Below, one piece after another: positions 1-7,373 of a stretch of 43,101 bases of DNA (its first letter is position 1; each line of letters begins with the position of its first letter). A program made the translations under genes and the position numbers. The notes beneath the pieces were generated by a model. The model searched no databases and had not been told where the DNA came from. It saw only the letters and a list, made by a program, of their open reading frames with translations. The stretch is taken from assembly GCA_903837595.1 (NCBI GenBank), contig CAILVI010000028.1, positions 1 to 43,101 of the forward strand, read 5' to 3'. The DNA comes from an uncultured Thiodictyon sp. Lineage in GTDB: Bacteria; Pseudomonadota; Gammaproteobacteria; Chromatiales; Chromatiaceae.

Positions 1-27
1 GCGCTCCCGGCGCGACTTTCGCGGTAA
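1..27 (+). CDS. possible 3' end of an upstream gene
   Basis: Frame 1 is open from the window edge and ends at TAA (25-27), giving the tail ALPARLSR. A nif gene such as nifX or a NifX-associated gene would be expected just upstream of fdxB, but eight residues cannot identify it. The 72 bases before fdxB hold only a short GCGGTG/CACCGC hairpin. Confidence 0.25.
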   Translation, partial: ALPARLSR

Positions 28-99
28 CCACCCGCGGTGCGTTCCTCACCGCACCCTAACAACGAATCGCACCAAGACTTGAAGAAAGGTATACTGAGT

Positions 100-414
100 A
101 TGAGCTCCATCACCGGCATCACCCGCGGCGGGACCAGTTGGACGCCCGCCTTCGTCGTCGACATCAACCAGGGCCGCTGCATCGGCTGCGGTCGCTGCTA
201 CAAAGTCTGTCCCCGCGACGTCTTTGAGCTGGTCGACCGGGACGACTTGGACCTGGAGGACGCGGACAGTGACGACGATGGCGACGACTTCGAGGAGGCC
301 CCCGGCATGGTCATGAACCTCAAGGACATGCTGGACTGCATCGGCTGTGAAGCGTGTTCCCGGGTCTGCACCAAGAAGTGTCTGACCCATGCGCCCCAGG
401 CGGTTGCGGCATGA
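100..414 (+). CDS. fdxB: nif-specific ferredoxin III (2[4Fe-4S])
   Basis: This is a small bacterial-type ferredoxin of 104 residues that should carry electrons for nitrogen fixation in the cytoplasm. Two clusters of the form C-x2-C-x2-C-x3-C are visible: C27, C30, C33, C37 (CIGCGRCYKVCP) and C80, C83, C86, C90 (CIGCEACSRVC). Between them lies a very acidic loop (about residues 46-66), typical of the nif-linked ferredoxin III family that usually follows nifE-nifN-nifX. The ATG at 100 was chosen over the longer open frame because an AAAGG lies about ten bases upstream and the family starts close to this point. The next gene follows 48 bases later on the same strand, so the two are probably co-transcribed. 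The family is clear; nif membership is inferred from similarity, since no other nif gene is in the window. Confidence 0.88.
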   Translation: MSSITGITRGGTSWTPAFVVDINQGRCIGCGRCYKVCPRDVFELVDRDDLDLEDADSDDDGDDFEEAPGMVMNLKDMLDCIGCEACSRVCTKKCLTHAPQAVAA

Positions 415-462
415 GGGCGGTTCATGTGATGCGAATACTATTAAAAAAGAGAGGACGTTCCT

Positions 463-870
463 ATGCCAAAACCATACGCGCAGGACCCCTTCGGTAGCGC
501 TGCCGCAGCCCAAGCACGCTACGCTCAGGTCGCTCCACTCGCCCAGTCGATCCGGGCCGCCCTGCGGGATGAATTGAAACGGCTCGGCTTCGTCGCCGGC
601 TCAGTCCCGCTGGCGGATCCCGCCGCTGCCGATTATCACCTGGATCGCGATCCGGCCTCCGGTGAGCAGGACTTGGTCGACGAGTGGCGGGACTTCCAGG
701 GGCAGCGGCAGGGCGTACTCGTGTTCCACGCCGACGGCAGCTTCTATGTCGAGCACGACGTGGTCCGTACCCACCCCCGGGACGCCCGCTGGTTTGTGGC
801 GGCCGTCCACGCCTGGGGCCGGGAGCAAGAGATCCGAGCCGAGCCGCGGCTGCAACCTGGACCTGAGTGA
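463..870 (+). CDS. conserved hypothetical protein downstream of fdxB
   Basis: This is a soluble protein of 135 residues with no signal peptide, membrane segment or metal-binding cluster. I do not recognise a named family. The N-terminal third is Ala-rich and probably helical. The middle has short hydrophobic strands alternating with charged turns (GVLVFHADGSFYVEHDVV), suggesting a small alpha/beta fold. The start is well supported: AGAGGA lies eight bases before the ATG. It sits 48 bases after fdxB on the same strand, so a nitrogen-fixation accessory role is plausible from context only. It is the last gene before a convergent gene end (rlmB), with a perfect 26-base palindrome in between. Confidence 0.75.
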   Translation: MPKPYAQDPFGSAAAAQARYAQVAPLAQSIRAALRDELKRLGFVAGSVPLADPAAADYHLDRDPASGEQDLVDEWRDFQGQRQGVLVFHADGSFYVEHDVVRTHPRDARWFVAAVHAWGREQEIRAEPRLQPGPE

Positions 871-997
871 TCTTGGAGTTTGGTCGGGCGCGTTGCCCGG
901 GAAACCAGTGCCGGGTGCCTCAAACAACCCCTAGTCACCTGATTGGCGATTTCCACAAATTCGCAGGCTGCTAAGGCTGCTGGGTATCGGTGCGACT

Positions 998-1023
998 GTA
1001 GGTGCGACTTAAGTCGCACCTAC
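998..1023. repeat. 26-base perfect palindrome between convergent genes
   Basis: Positions 998-1010 (GTAGGTGCGACTT) are followed at once by their exact reverse complement at 1011-1023. The element lies between the ends of the fdxB operon and rlmB. It could act as a REP-type repeat or as a bidirectional transcription stop, but no T-run flanks it, so a classical intrinsic terminator is unlikely. Confidence 0.8.
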
Positions 1024-1066
1024 CGCCTATGCGAGGGTGGTTGGTGCCAGGTTTTCCGGAAATTCC

Positions 1067-1822
1067 CTAGACGCCAGCGGCGGCGCTACGCTGTCGTACC
1101 GCCTCAAAGAGACAGACCCCGGCCGCCACTGATATATTGAGGCTTTCCACCGTTCCCGCCATCGGCAGTCGGACCAGCAGGTCGCAACGCTCCCGGGTCA
1201 GGCGCCGCAGCCCGGTCCCCTCGCTCCCCATGACGAGCCCTATGGGCCCCTTGAGATCCGTGCCGTAGAGTTCGCCGTCCGCTTCGCCGGCGGTGCCGAT
1301 CAGCCAGATGCCCCGTTCCTTGATCTGATCCATGGTGCGGGCCAGGTTGGTCACCTGGATATAGGGCACGGTCTGCGCCGCCCCGCTCGCCACCTTACAG
1401 ACCACCGGCGTCAGGCCGACCGCATTGTCCTTGGGGGCGATCACCGCATGGACCCCGGCCGCGTCCGCCGTGCGCAGACAGGCACCCAGGTTGTGGGGGT
1501 CCTGGACCTCATCGAGCAGCAACAACAGGGGCGGACCGCTGACCAAATCCAGGAGTCCGTCTAAATCCCGCACCGGCCGGGCCGCCGGACTGCGCACCCA
1601 GGCGAGCGCCCCCTGGTGGTTGGTTCCCTCCGCCGCCTGGTCCAGCGTCGCCCGATCCGTCCGGCGGACCGGGATGCCGCCGGCGCGCGCGATCTGCGCC
1701 AACTCATTGAGCCGCCGGTCGCGGCGGCCGGACTCCAGCCACAACTCGCCGACCCCCTCGCTCCCGAACTTGAGTGCGCTGCGCACGCTATGGATACCGG
1801 CGACCGGTGCCAAATCGTTCAA
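1067..1822 (-). CDS. rlmB: 23S rRNA (guanosine-2'-O)-methyltransferase RlmB, SpoU family
   Basis: This SpoU/TrmH-type methyltransferase should 2'-O-methylate a guanosine of 23S rRNA (G2251 in E. coli) using S-adenosylmethionine. The N-terminal substrate-binding domain begins AGIHSVRSAL. The C-terminal SPOUT domain shows the knot motifs LVMGSEGTGLRRLTRERCD and LPMAGTVESLNISVAAG. The frame is open from a TTG at 1897, but I prefer the TTG at 1822. It gives MNDLAPVAGIHS, the usual spacing to the GIH motif, a 251-residue product of normal size, and a GGAG eight bases upstream. The longer version would add 25 poorly conserved residues and overlap the stop of the upstream gene. No nearby gene shares its function. 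Confidence 0.9.
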   Translation of the reverse strand: MNDLAPVAGIHSVRSALKFGSEGVGELWLESGRRDRRLNELAQIARAGGIPVRRTDRATLDQAAEGTNHQGALAWVRSPAARPVRDLDGLLDLVSGPPLLLLLDEVQDPHNLGACLRTADAAGVHAVIAPKDNAVGLTPVVCKVASGAAQTVPYIQVTNLARTMDQIKERGIWLIGTAGEADGELYGTDLKGPIGLVMGSEGTGLRRLTRERCDLLVRLPMAGTVESLNISVAAGVCLFEAVRQRSAAAGV

Positions 1823-1893
1823 TACCAATACTCCAGTGAATCGCAGGCCCTGCTCCAGCAACGGTGCCGGACCTGGATAGACAGTGCCTTTCC

Positions 1894-2394
1894 TCAATCG
1901 GCGAATTGCCGCAAGGACTTCTTGAACTTGATATAGGTGTCGCGGTAACGGTCATAGGCCGCTTGATTGGCGTATTTGATGCCAAAGACCAGGCGGGTGT
2001 TGGTGGCGGGTGAGGACGTATCCTGGTAGGCCCGCGTATAGGCGTTATTCTTGGCCTGTATCGTGTAATAGGTAATGGCCTGGTTGCCGGCGCTCTTGGT
2101 TTCTTTGGCCCCGAGTGTCTCCGTGGCCGGATTCAAGGCGATCTCGCGGGGTTCACCGTTCCACTGCGGCGAGAACACATAGAACTCGACTTGCTTGTCC
2201 GGGGAGCGGAAAAACGCGCTATCGACGCCGACCTCTGGCGATTGGGCGTTGGTCGACGGCAGCGCCGTGAAGTTGGGTGGCACCCACACCTCGAACCACG
2301 CGCCCTTGAAGGTGGCGGCGTTGGACAGTGACGGCCAGGAGCTCAGGGAGAGGCCAAAAAAAACGATCGAAAGCAGTCTGTTGATGGCTTTCAT
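1894..2394 (-). CDS. exported hypothetical protein
   Basis: This 166-residue protein is probably secreted to the periplasm. It starts MKAINRLLSIVF, followed by a hydrophobic stretch and a likely signal-peptidase-I site after SLSNAA (about residue 27). The mature part (FKGAWFEVWVPPNF) looks like a beta-rich globular domain, with a positively charged helix near the end (DTYIKFKKSLRQF). I do not recognise a family. The ATG at 2394 was chosen because it directly begins the signal peptide; the frame opens further upstream at 2430 without a sensible N-terminus. It ends 71 bases before the preferred rlmB start and reads the same way, so co-transcription is possible. Confidence 0.75.
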   Translation of the reverse strand: MKAINRLLSIVFFGLSLSSWPSLSNAATFKGAWFEVWVPPNFTALPSTNAQSPEVGVDSAFFRSPDKQVEFYVFSPQWNGEPREIALNPATETLGAKETKSAGNQAITYYTIQAKNNAYTRAYQDTSSPATNTRLVFGIKYANQAAYDRYRDTYIKFKKSLRQFAD

Positions 2395-2499
2395 GTGGTC
2401 GCTCCGGGCAATGGGTGGAGGGCTCGCCAATGAGCGCCGACGCGCCTGCAGTGGCGCGCTCAGTCATGACTCGCTAACCGGCCCGGCGTCGCCCGTTGG

Positions 2500-2820
2500 C
2501 TACTTAAGCTCGATTTGACTGAAGGCATCCATTTCCCCGGCCACATTTCCTTCGTTATCGTATTGCTTGCCTGTGTTAACGGTGATCCTTACCTGCCTGC
2601 CCTTGAACTTTGCCGGCATGCTGGTTTTTTCATTCCATTTCTGACACTGGGGGGCTGAGCACAGGCCAGCGCGCTCTTGCCCGTTGGCCGTCCTCACCGT
2701 CAAGTAACAGTTATCTCCGCACTCGAATCCGGAGATTACCCCTTCGATGATGGTTGGCTTGGCATTGACGGCGCCGGCGTAGCTGCTTGCCAACACGGCG
2801 AATAGCGCAAGGGTTCTCAT
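2500..2820 (-). CDS. small exported hypothetical protein with four cysteines
   Basis: This protein of about 106 residues has a clear signal peptide (MRTLALFAVLASSYAGAVNA, cut near residue 20). The mature part contains paired cysteines in CGDNC and CSAPQC, so one or two disulfide bonds in the periplasm are likely. The pattern TIIEGVISGFECGDNCYLTV suggests a small beta-barrel (OB-like) domain, an inference from strand pattern only. A second ATG at 2826 would add two residues (MRM); either start keeps the signal peptide. I do not recognise a family. It reads toward the other small exported protein about 105 bases away, and the two may share a transcript. Confidence 0.72.
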   Translation of the reverse strand: MRTLALFAVLASSYAGAVNAKPTIIEGVISGFECGDNCYLTVRTANGQERAGLCSAPQCQKWNEKTSMPAKFKGRQVRITVNTGKQYDNEGNVAGEMDAFSQIELK

Positions 2821-3150
2821 TCTCATTCTGATGCCATGGTCTGCGCGGGAGTGCTTACGTGACCTCAAGTGGCGCTGCGGCGGTGGTGCCACCATGCGTT
2901 CGCACGGTCGCTAGCGCCGATCATCAGTGGCATGCGCCTTTTATCCGCGCACCTCGGCGTGCCCCGCCACCCGCGCTACCCGGTCAGGCGACGGCAACGG
3001 CCGAACACTGCCCTCGCCGCTTAAGTATCACCCCCCATGACATCGCGCAACCATGCCATGATTGAGTCGCGGCGGTGGGCGCTCCTACCTGCGTAGGAGC
3101 GGCCCCCCGGCCGCGACGGGTCGTCGCCAGGGTGGGCGGCCGGGTTATGA
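2821..3150. other. 330-base gene-free stretch upstream of the small exported gene
   Basis: No convincing gene is visible on either strand; the open frames here lack ribosome sites and have Pro/Arg-rich products typical of shadow reading of GC-rich DNA. The stretch contains the REP-like hairpin at 3066-3117 and should contain the promoter of the leftward exported gene, although no clear -35/-10 pair stands out. Confidence 0.6.
3066..3123. repeat. REP-like hairpin (GTAGGAGCGGCC family)
   Basis: The right arm GTAGGAGCGGCCCCCCGG (3093-3110) plus CCGCGAC pairs with the left arm GTCGCGGC...GCTCCTAC (3066-3088), giving a long imperfect hairpin. The sequence from 3093 to about 3123 recurs almost unchanged at 19388-19418. 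It resembles the GTAGGAGCGGCC repeats common in pseudomonads. It lies just past the 3' end of the S24 gene. Confidence 0.75.
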
Positions 3151-3621
3151 TCAATGGCCCCCGCAGCGGATCACCCCGGAGACGATCCCGAGGATCTCCA
3201 ACTCCTCGTGGCGCAGATAGATGGCCGCCATGGACGGATTGGCCGGTTGCAGCCGGATGCCGTCCGCTTCCACATAAAAGCGCTTGAGGGTCACGCGCTC
3301 CCCGTTGATCATGGCGACGACCGACTCCCCATTCTCGGCGCTCTGGCGGCTCTCCACGACGATGATGTCCCCGTCCTGGATGGCGTCGTCGATCATCGAG
3401 TGGCCGCGCACCCGCAAGGCGTAGCTGTTTTTGCGTACCATGTGGCGCGGCACCGTGACCGTGGCGTGATCCTCCGGGATCTCCACCGGCTGCCCCGCCG
3501 TGACATACCCGAGCAGCGGGATCTCCACGCCCGCCTCGCGGCCAAGGCACAGCGGCTCAAGGGCGGGATTCCAGGTCACATGGTGATGTTTCGGCAGGAT
3601 GTAGGCAACGCTCGGATTCAT
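3151..3621 (-). CDS. headless LexA/UmuD-like S24 peptidase
   Basis: This 156-residue protein consists mostly of the LexA/UmuD self-cleavage domain (peptidase S24) and lacks the winged-helix DNA-binding domain of LexA. The machinery looks intact: an Ala-Gly cleavage site at 42-43 (YVTAGQP), nucleophile Ser75 (RGHSM) and general base Lys113 (VTLKRF). The N-terminal 30 residues, with a His-rich patch (KHHHV), could be an arm like that of UmuD. The ATG at 3621 has GAGG eight bases upstream, and the open frame beyond it runs into the divergent lexA promoter region, so the short form is preferred. It may respond to RecA filaments by self-cleavage, bind a polymerase as UmuD does, or form mixed dimers with the neighbouring LexA; these are inferences. 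No umuC/dinB-like gene is in the window. Confidence 0.82.
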   Translation of the reverse strand: MNPSVAYILPKHHHVTWNPALEPLCLGREAGVEIPLLGYVTAGQPVEIPEDHATVTVPRHMVRKNSYALRVRGHSMIDDAIQDGDIIVVESRQSAENGESVVAMINGERVTLKRFYVEADGIRLQPANPSMAAIYLRHEELEILGIVSGVIRCGGH

Positions 3622-3709
3622 TTGGTGTACCTCAGCGCAGGGGGGTGGATCGTTCTCGGTTCGCTCTCCAGTGAGACTAGCAGATATGATGAGAACAACA
3701 AGAGAACAA
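3622..3709. promoter_or_regulatory. divergent control region with possible LexA operators
   Basis: The 64 bases between the two divergent S24 genes, plus the first codons of lexA, contain two direct repeats. GAGAACAA occurs at 3691-3698 and again at 3702-3709, a period of 11 bases, so GAAC-N7-GAAC can be read. This matches the form of the alphaproteobacterial LexA box. GTTC occurs at 3652-3655 and 3659-3662 (spacer 3). No E. coli-type CTGT-N8-ACAG box is visible. Auto-repression of both genes is the expected arrangement but is inferred. Confidence 0.45.
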
Positions 3710-4315
3710 GTTGCGACACGACTCACCCCGCGTCAACAGGATGTGCTTGATTTGCTGCGTGAGAACGCCGCTGACCTGGCTCCAGCCCCAACGCTCGCCG
3801 GGTTGTGCCGGCTGCTCGGCCTGCGTTCGCGCGGGTCGCTGCATAAGCATGTGCAGGCGCTGATCGCTGCCGGCCTGGTGGAGCCGATCGCCGGGCGTTA
3901 CCGCGGTATCCGCCTGATCCCACCCGCGCCTGCCGCGGACACCCTGCCGTTTCTAGGCAAGATTGCCGCCGGCCGGCCGATTGACGCACTGCCCCAGGCG
4001 GAGACCATGGAGGTGCCGCTGCACCTGCGCACGTCCCGGCCCTGCTATGTCCTGCAAGTCACGGGCGACTCCATGTGTGAGGCCGGCATCCTGGATGGCG
4101 ACTATGTGGTCATCGAGCACCGCGAAGCCGCCCGCAACGGCGAGATCGTCGTGGCTCTGATCCACGGGGAGGAGACCACGCTGAAGCGGATCAGCCAGGA
4201 GCCCGGGCGGGTGACCCTGATACCGGCCAACCAGGCCCTGTCGCCGGTCAGCTTTGCGCCCGCGGACGTGGCGATCCAGGGCGTGCTGGTCGGACAGATG
4301 CGTGCATACCGTTGA
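3686..4315 (+). CDS. lexA: LexA-type SOS repressor
   Basis: This is a full-length LexA-like repressor of 209 residues. A winged-helix DNA-binding domain (about residues 12-77) opens with TPRQQDVLDLL and ends with RYRGIRLI. A linker and an S24 self-cleavage domain follow. Key residues are present: cleavage site Ala95-Gly96 (IAAGRP), Ser129 (GDSM) and Lys167 (TTLKRI). The probable recognition helix (LRSRGSLHKHVQAL) differs strongly from that of E. coli LexA (FRSPNAAEEHLKAL), so another operator is expected, in line with the GAAC-type direct repeat over its start. The ATG at 3686 was chosen (a second ATG follows at 3689); the ribosome site is weak. It is transcribed away from the headless S24 gene. 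It may be the main SOS regulator or a second LexA; the window cannot say. Confidence 0.88.
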   Translation: MMRTTREQVATRLTPRQQDVLDLLRENAADLAPAPTLAGLCRLLGLRSRGSLHKHVQALIAAGLVEPIAGRYRGIRLIPPAPAADTLPFLGKIAAGRPIDALPQAETMEVPLHLRTSRPCYVLQVTGDSMCEAGILDGDYVVIEHREAARNGEIVVALIHGEETTLKRISQEPGRVTLIPANQALSPVSFAPADVAIQGVLVGQMRAYR

Positions 4316-4501
4316 CGCCGCAGTCATCTGAATCGGCAAGGGTTCTACGGACGGCCCAGGCGTCGGCCGGGTCTTGACGCTGGGGCGCCCCTTCACTACC
4401 CTGCCTGAGTTACCGGGGGCCGCCCAGCCCTTGCCGTCGTGCGGCGCGGGCCGCACCGCCCGGTCGTCCCACGCACCCTTCATCAGTTTCAGGGCGCCAT
4501 C

Positions 4502-6358
4502 GTGTATCCCAAGTATTTCGGACTCAAGGAGCCGAGCTTCTCCATCGCGCCGGACCCCCACTATCTGTTCTTGAGCGGACAGCATAAGGAGGCCCTGGCA
4601 CATCTGCTGTATGGCGCCGGTGAGCACGGCGGCTTCGTGCTGCTGACCGGCGAGGTGGGGACCGGCAAGACCACCGTCTGCCGGGCCTTCCTGGAGCAGT
4701 TGCCCGCGGGCGTGGACGTGGCCCTGATCGTCAATCCGGCGCTGACCGCGGATGAGCTCTTGCGCGCGATCTGCGACGAGTTCCGCGTCCCGGTGCCAGC
4801 GGCTGAGCACTCCATCAAGCGGCTCGTGGACCGACTCAACGACTACCTGCTGGTCGCCCACGCCGCGGGGCGGCGCCCGGTGCTGATCATCGACGAGGCT
4901 CAGAATCTGCGCCCCAAGGTCATGGAGCAGGTCCGGCTGCTCACCAACCTGGAGACCACCAAGGCCAAGCTGCTCCAGATCTTTCTGATCGGTCAGCCGG
5001 AACTGCGGCGCATGCTGGAGCGCGAGAGCCTGCGTCAGCTCAACCAGCGGATCACCGCGCGCTTTCACCTGCGCCCGCTGAGCGCCGCCGAGACTGCCGC
5101 CTATGTCCGTCACCGGGTGGCGGTGGCCGGCGTGGACCGCCCGTTGTTTACGCGCAGCGCGCTGCGGCGTATTCATCAGGTCTCCGGCGGGGTGCCGCGG
5201 GTGATCAATATCCTGTGTGACCGCGCCCTGCTCGGTGCCTGTGTCACCCGCGCCAATCAGGTAACCTCCGGTGTGGTCGCCCGCGCCGCCCGGGAGGTGC
5301 GGGGGGAGGGTGGTCGGACCGCGCCGGCGCCTGCGGCGCGACCGGCCTTTGCCATGGCGGCGGCCTTGGCCTTGCTGCTGACCGCGGGTTGGTTGATCGA
5401 TGAGCGGCTGGGCGGCGACCTGGGGCCCGCGCCGACCGGCCTGGGGCGAGGCCTGCCGGCTCCCCTGGCGGGGCCGGATCGCGCTCCCGCAACGGGCGCC
5501 GGGCCGGGCGGGGATCCACCCGTGGTCGTCGCAGCGCCCCCGGTCCCGACGGCCCCCGCATCGGCGGCGGTCGCGGCCGCGGTCTCGCCGGTTCCCCCGG
5601 TCGTGGCGTCGGCACCTACCGGGACTGCGGTCGCGCCGCTGCCGCGGGTCTCGCTCGCGGCTGCGGCGCCTGGCGTCGCGGCGCAAGACACCCTGGCTCG
5701 TGCCGCCCTTCCCGAGGAGGCGGCCATGCGCGTGTTGCTACGCCGCTGGGGGATCACGGATTCGCGCCTGGGGGCGGGCAACCCCTGCCGTCGGTTGGGT
5801 CAGTACGGGCTGCGCTGCGAACACGAAAAGGGTAAGCTTAGCCATGTCCGCTACTATGATCGGCCGGCACTGTTGCGCCTGGCGGACGTGGACGGCGCCT
5901 CGCGCTACGCGGTGCTGGGGACGCTTGATGAATCCTACGGGACGGTCGAGTTGCCGGAGGGCAGCGAGCAGGTCCCCATCGCCGGGCTCGAGGCGGCCTG
6001 GACCGGCGACTACATCGTCGTCTGGCAGTTGCCCCCCACCAGGGTCGGGGCCATCGGCCCGCGGGCGACCGATGAGTCCATCCGCTGGTTGCGCCAGATG
6101 GTGGCGGCGACTCCGAGCGGTCTTGCCGATAGCGGTGAGGGTCAGTTCGACGCCCTCCTGACGGCGGCGGTGCGCGGGTTTCAGGCCGCGCGCGGCCTGC
6201 GACCGGATGGTGTTGCCGGTTCCCGCACCCTGATACAGCTCCAAAATGCCGCGGCCCTGCCGAATACCCCCCGCTTGATGACGCCAGCCTTGGCCGCCGC
6301 GGTGGCGGCCCAGACGGTCCCGCCGTTGGCCGAGGCGACTGGTCCCGGTACCCCATGA
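4502..6358 (+). CDS. gspA: ExeA/GspA-like AAA ATPase with peptidoglycan-binding domain
   Basis: This 618-residue inner-membrane ATPase resembles ExeA/GspA, which with GspB helps assemble the type II secretion secretin through the peptidoglycan. The cytoplasmic part has the family start YPKYFGLKEPSFSIAPDP, a Walker A motif (GEVGTGKT, 50-57) and a Walker B motif (VLIIDEAQ, about 127-134). One membrane segment spans about 282-299. A long Ala/Pro-rich linker (about 305-400) and a C-terminal peptidoglycan-binding domain (about 535-600, AVRGFQAARGLRPDGVAG) follow. The GTG at 4502 is the likely start: it gives the family N-terminus and has AGGG nine bases upstream, whereas the longer frame has no such support. 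It overlaps gspB by four bases (ATGA). No other gsp genes are nearby, as is usual for gspAB. Confidence 0.88.
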   Translation: MYPKYFGLKEPSFSIAPDPHYLFLSGQHKEALAHLLYGAGEHGGFVLLTGEVGTGKTTVCRAFLEQLPAGVDVALIVNPALTADELLRAICDEFRVPVPAAEHSIKRLVDRLNDYLLVAHAAGRRPVLIIDEAQNLRPKVMEQVRLLTNLETTKAKLLQIFLIGQPELRRMLERESLRQLNQRITARFHLRPLSAAETAAYVRHRVAVAGVDRPLFTRSALRRIHQVSGGVPRVINILCDRALLGACVTRANQVTSGVVARAAREVRGEGGRTAPAPAARPAFAMAAALALLLTAGWLIDERLGGDLGPAPTGLGRGLPAPLAGPDRAPATGAGPGGDPPVVVAAPPVPTAPASAAVAAAVSPVPPVVASAPTGTAVAPLPRVSLAAAAPGVAAQDTLARAALPEEAAMRVLLRRWGITDSRLGAGNPCRRLGQYGLRCEHEKGKLSHVRYYDRPALLRLADVDGASRYAVLGTLDESYGTVELPEGSEQVPIAGLEAAWTGDYIVVWQLPPTRVGAIGPRATDESIRWLRQMVAATPSGLADSGEGQFDALLTAAVRGFQAARGLRPDGVAGSRTLIQLQNAAALPNTPRLMTPALAAAVAAQTVPPLAEATGPGTP

Positions 6359-7356
6359 GCTACATCCTGGAGGCCCTGCAGCGCTCCCAGGCGGAGCGGG
6401 AACTCGGGCGGGTGCCGACCCTGGAGGGTGCCGCCCTGCTGGCCGAGGCCCGCGCGGCACCGCCGCGGGCTCCCTGGGCGCTGGTCGCGGTCGCCCTGGC
6501 CGCGACCGCGGTGTTGCTTGCGCTCTATGCCGTCCTGCGTCCTCTGGACGGCGCGTCGGCGCCACCGCCAGGCGCGGACCCCCGTGCGCAGCTCGCTCCC
6601 GCCGCGTCCCAGCCCCGGATCGCTCAGATGGTCACGGCGGCGGGGCAGGGCGCCCCGGCCTCGCTCGCGCGGCCTCCGGCGGCGCGACCTGCGCCGGGTG
6701 CGCTGCCAGTGGATCGGGTTGCCGGTGGTATCCCCGGTCCGGCAGCGGTTGGTGCCCCGGGTCCGCTGCTGTCGGCCGGTGTGCCGCTGGTGGAGGCGCC
6801 CCCGCCCAAGGTCGGTCACCGGGGCCCCGCGGACTTGGCCGGCGCCGCTCCGCGGGACGCGGTGGCTGGGCCCGCACCGGGGGCGCGGGACGACGCGGAC
6901 GCCCTGGAGTTGGAGCTCAAGCGTCAATTCGAGGCCGATCAGGCCGCGGCGCCGGATGCCGAGTTGGCGCCGCCGCAGGCGTTACGGCCAGACCCCGGCC
7001 CCACCCCGGTGCCGCAGGACCTGATCTCCGCGATCGACGCCTTCAAACATCAGGTCAAGGGCGGTCAGGGCCAGGCGAAAGACAAGGGCAAGCCGACGCC
7101 CCAGCCAGTGGTGGCAGCGGGCTCAGTGGCGGACCCGACTCAGCTGCGCCTGACCCGCGACCAGCAGGCGGCCTTGCCCACGTTCCTGATGAACGTGCAT
7201 GTCTTTGACGTGGACCCGGGGCAGCGTTTCGTCCTGATCAACGGGCTGAAATACCAGCAGGGGGCCACGACGCGCGAGGGGTTGACGGTCGATGAGATCC
7301 GGGTGGATGGGGTGGTGCTGGCTCATCAAGGCCACCCGTTCTTCGTCCATCGTTAG
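6355..7356 (+). CDS. gspB: GspB-like general secretion pathway protein
   Basis: This 333-residue partner of GspA is anchored in the inner membrane. It begins with the typical MSYILEALQRSQAERELG, has one membrane segment at about residues 41-61, a long Ala/Pro/Gly-rich periplasmic linker, and a C-terminal GspB domain (about 265-333) with VHVFDVDPGQRFVLINGLKY. The linker should cross the periplasm so that the end domain can meet the secretin or its pilotin. The start codon overlaps the gspA stop (ATGA), which implies translational coupling. GspA and GspB form a complex in the systems where this was studied. The unusually long low-complexity linker is typical for GC-rich relatives. Confidence 0.85.
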   Translation: MSYILEALQRSQAERELGRVPTLEGAALLAEARAAPPRAPWALVAVALAATAVLLALYAVLRPLDGASAPPPGADPRAQLAPAASQPRIAQMVTAAGQGAPASLARPPAARPAPGALPVDRVAGGIPGPAAVGAPGPLLSAGVPLVEAPPPKVGHRGPADLAGAAPRDAVAGPAPGARDDADALELELKRQFEADQAAAPDAELAPPQALRPDPGPTPVPQDLISAIDAFKHQVKGGQGQAKDKGKPTPQPVVAAGSVADPTQLRLTRDQQAALPTFLMNVHVFDVDPGQRFVLINGLKYQQGATTREGLTVDEIRVDGVVLAHQGHPFFVHR

Positions 7357-7373
7357 CCGGGATTGCTCACGGG

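Noticed and set aside
3953-5686. 577-codon minus-strand open frame across lexA and gspA
   Set aside because: It is antisense to two genes with clear motifs; its product is Arg/Gly/Gln-rich and shows no domain.
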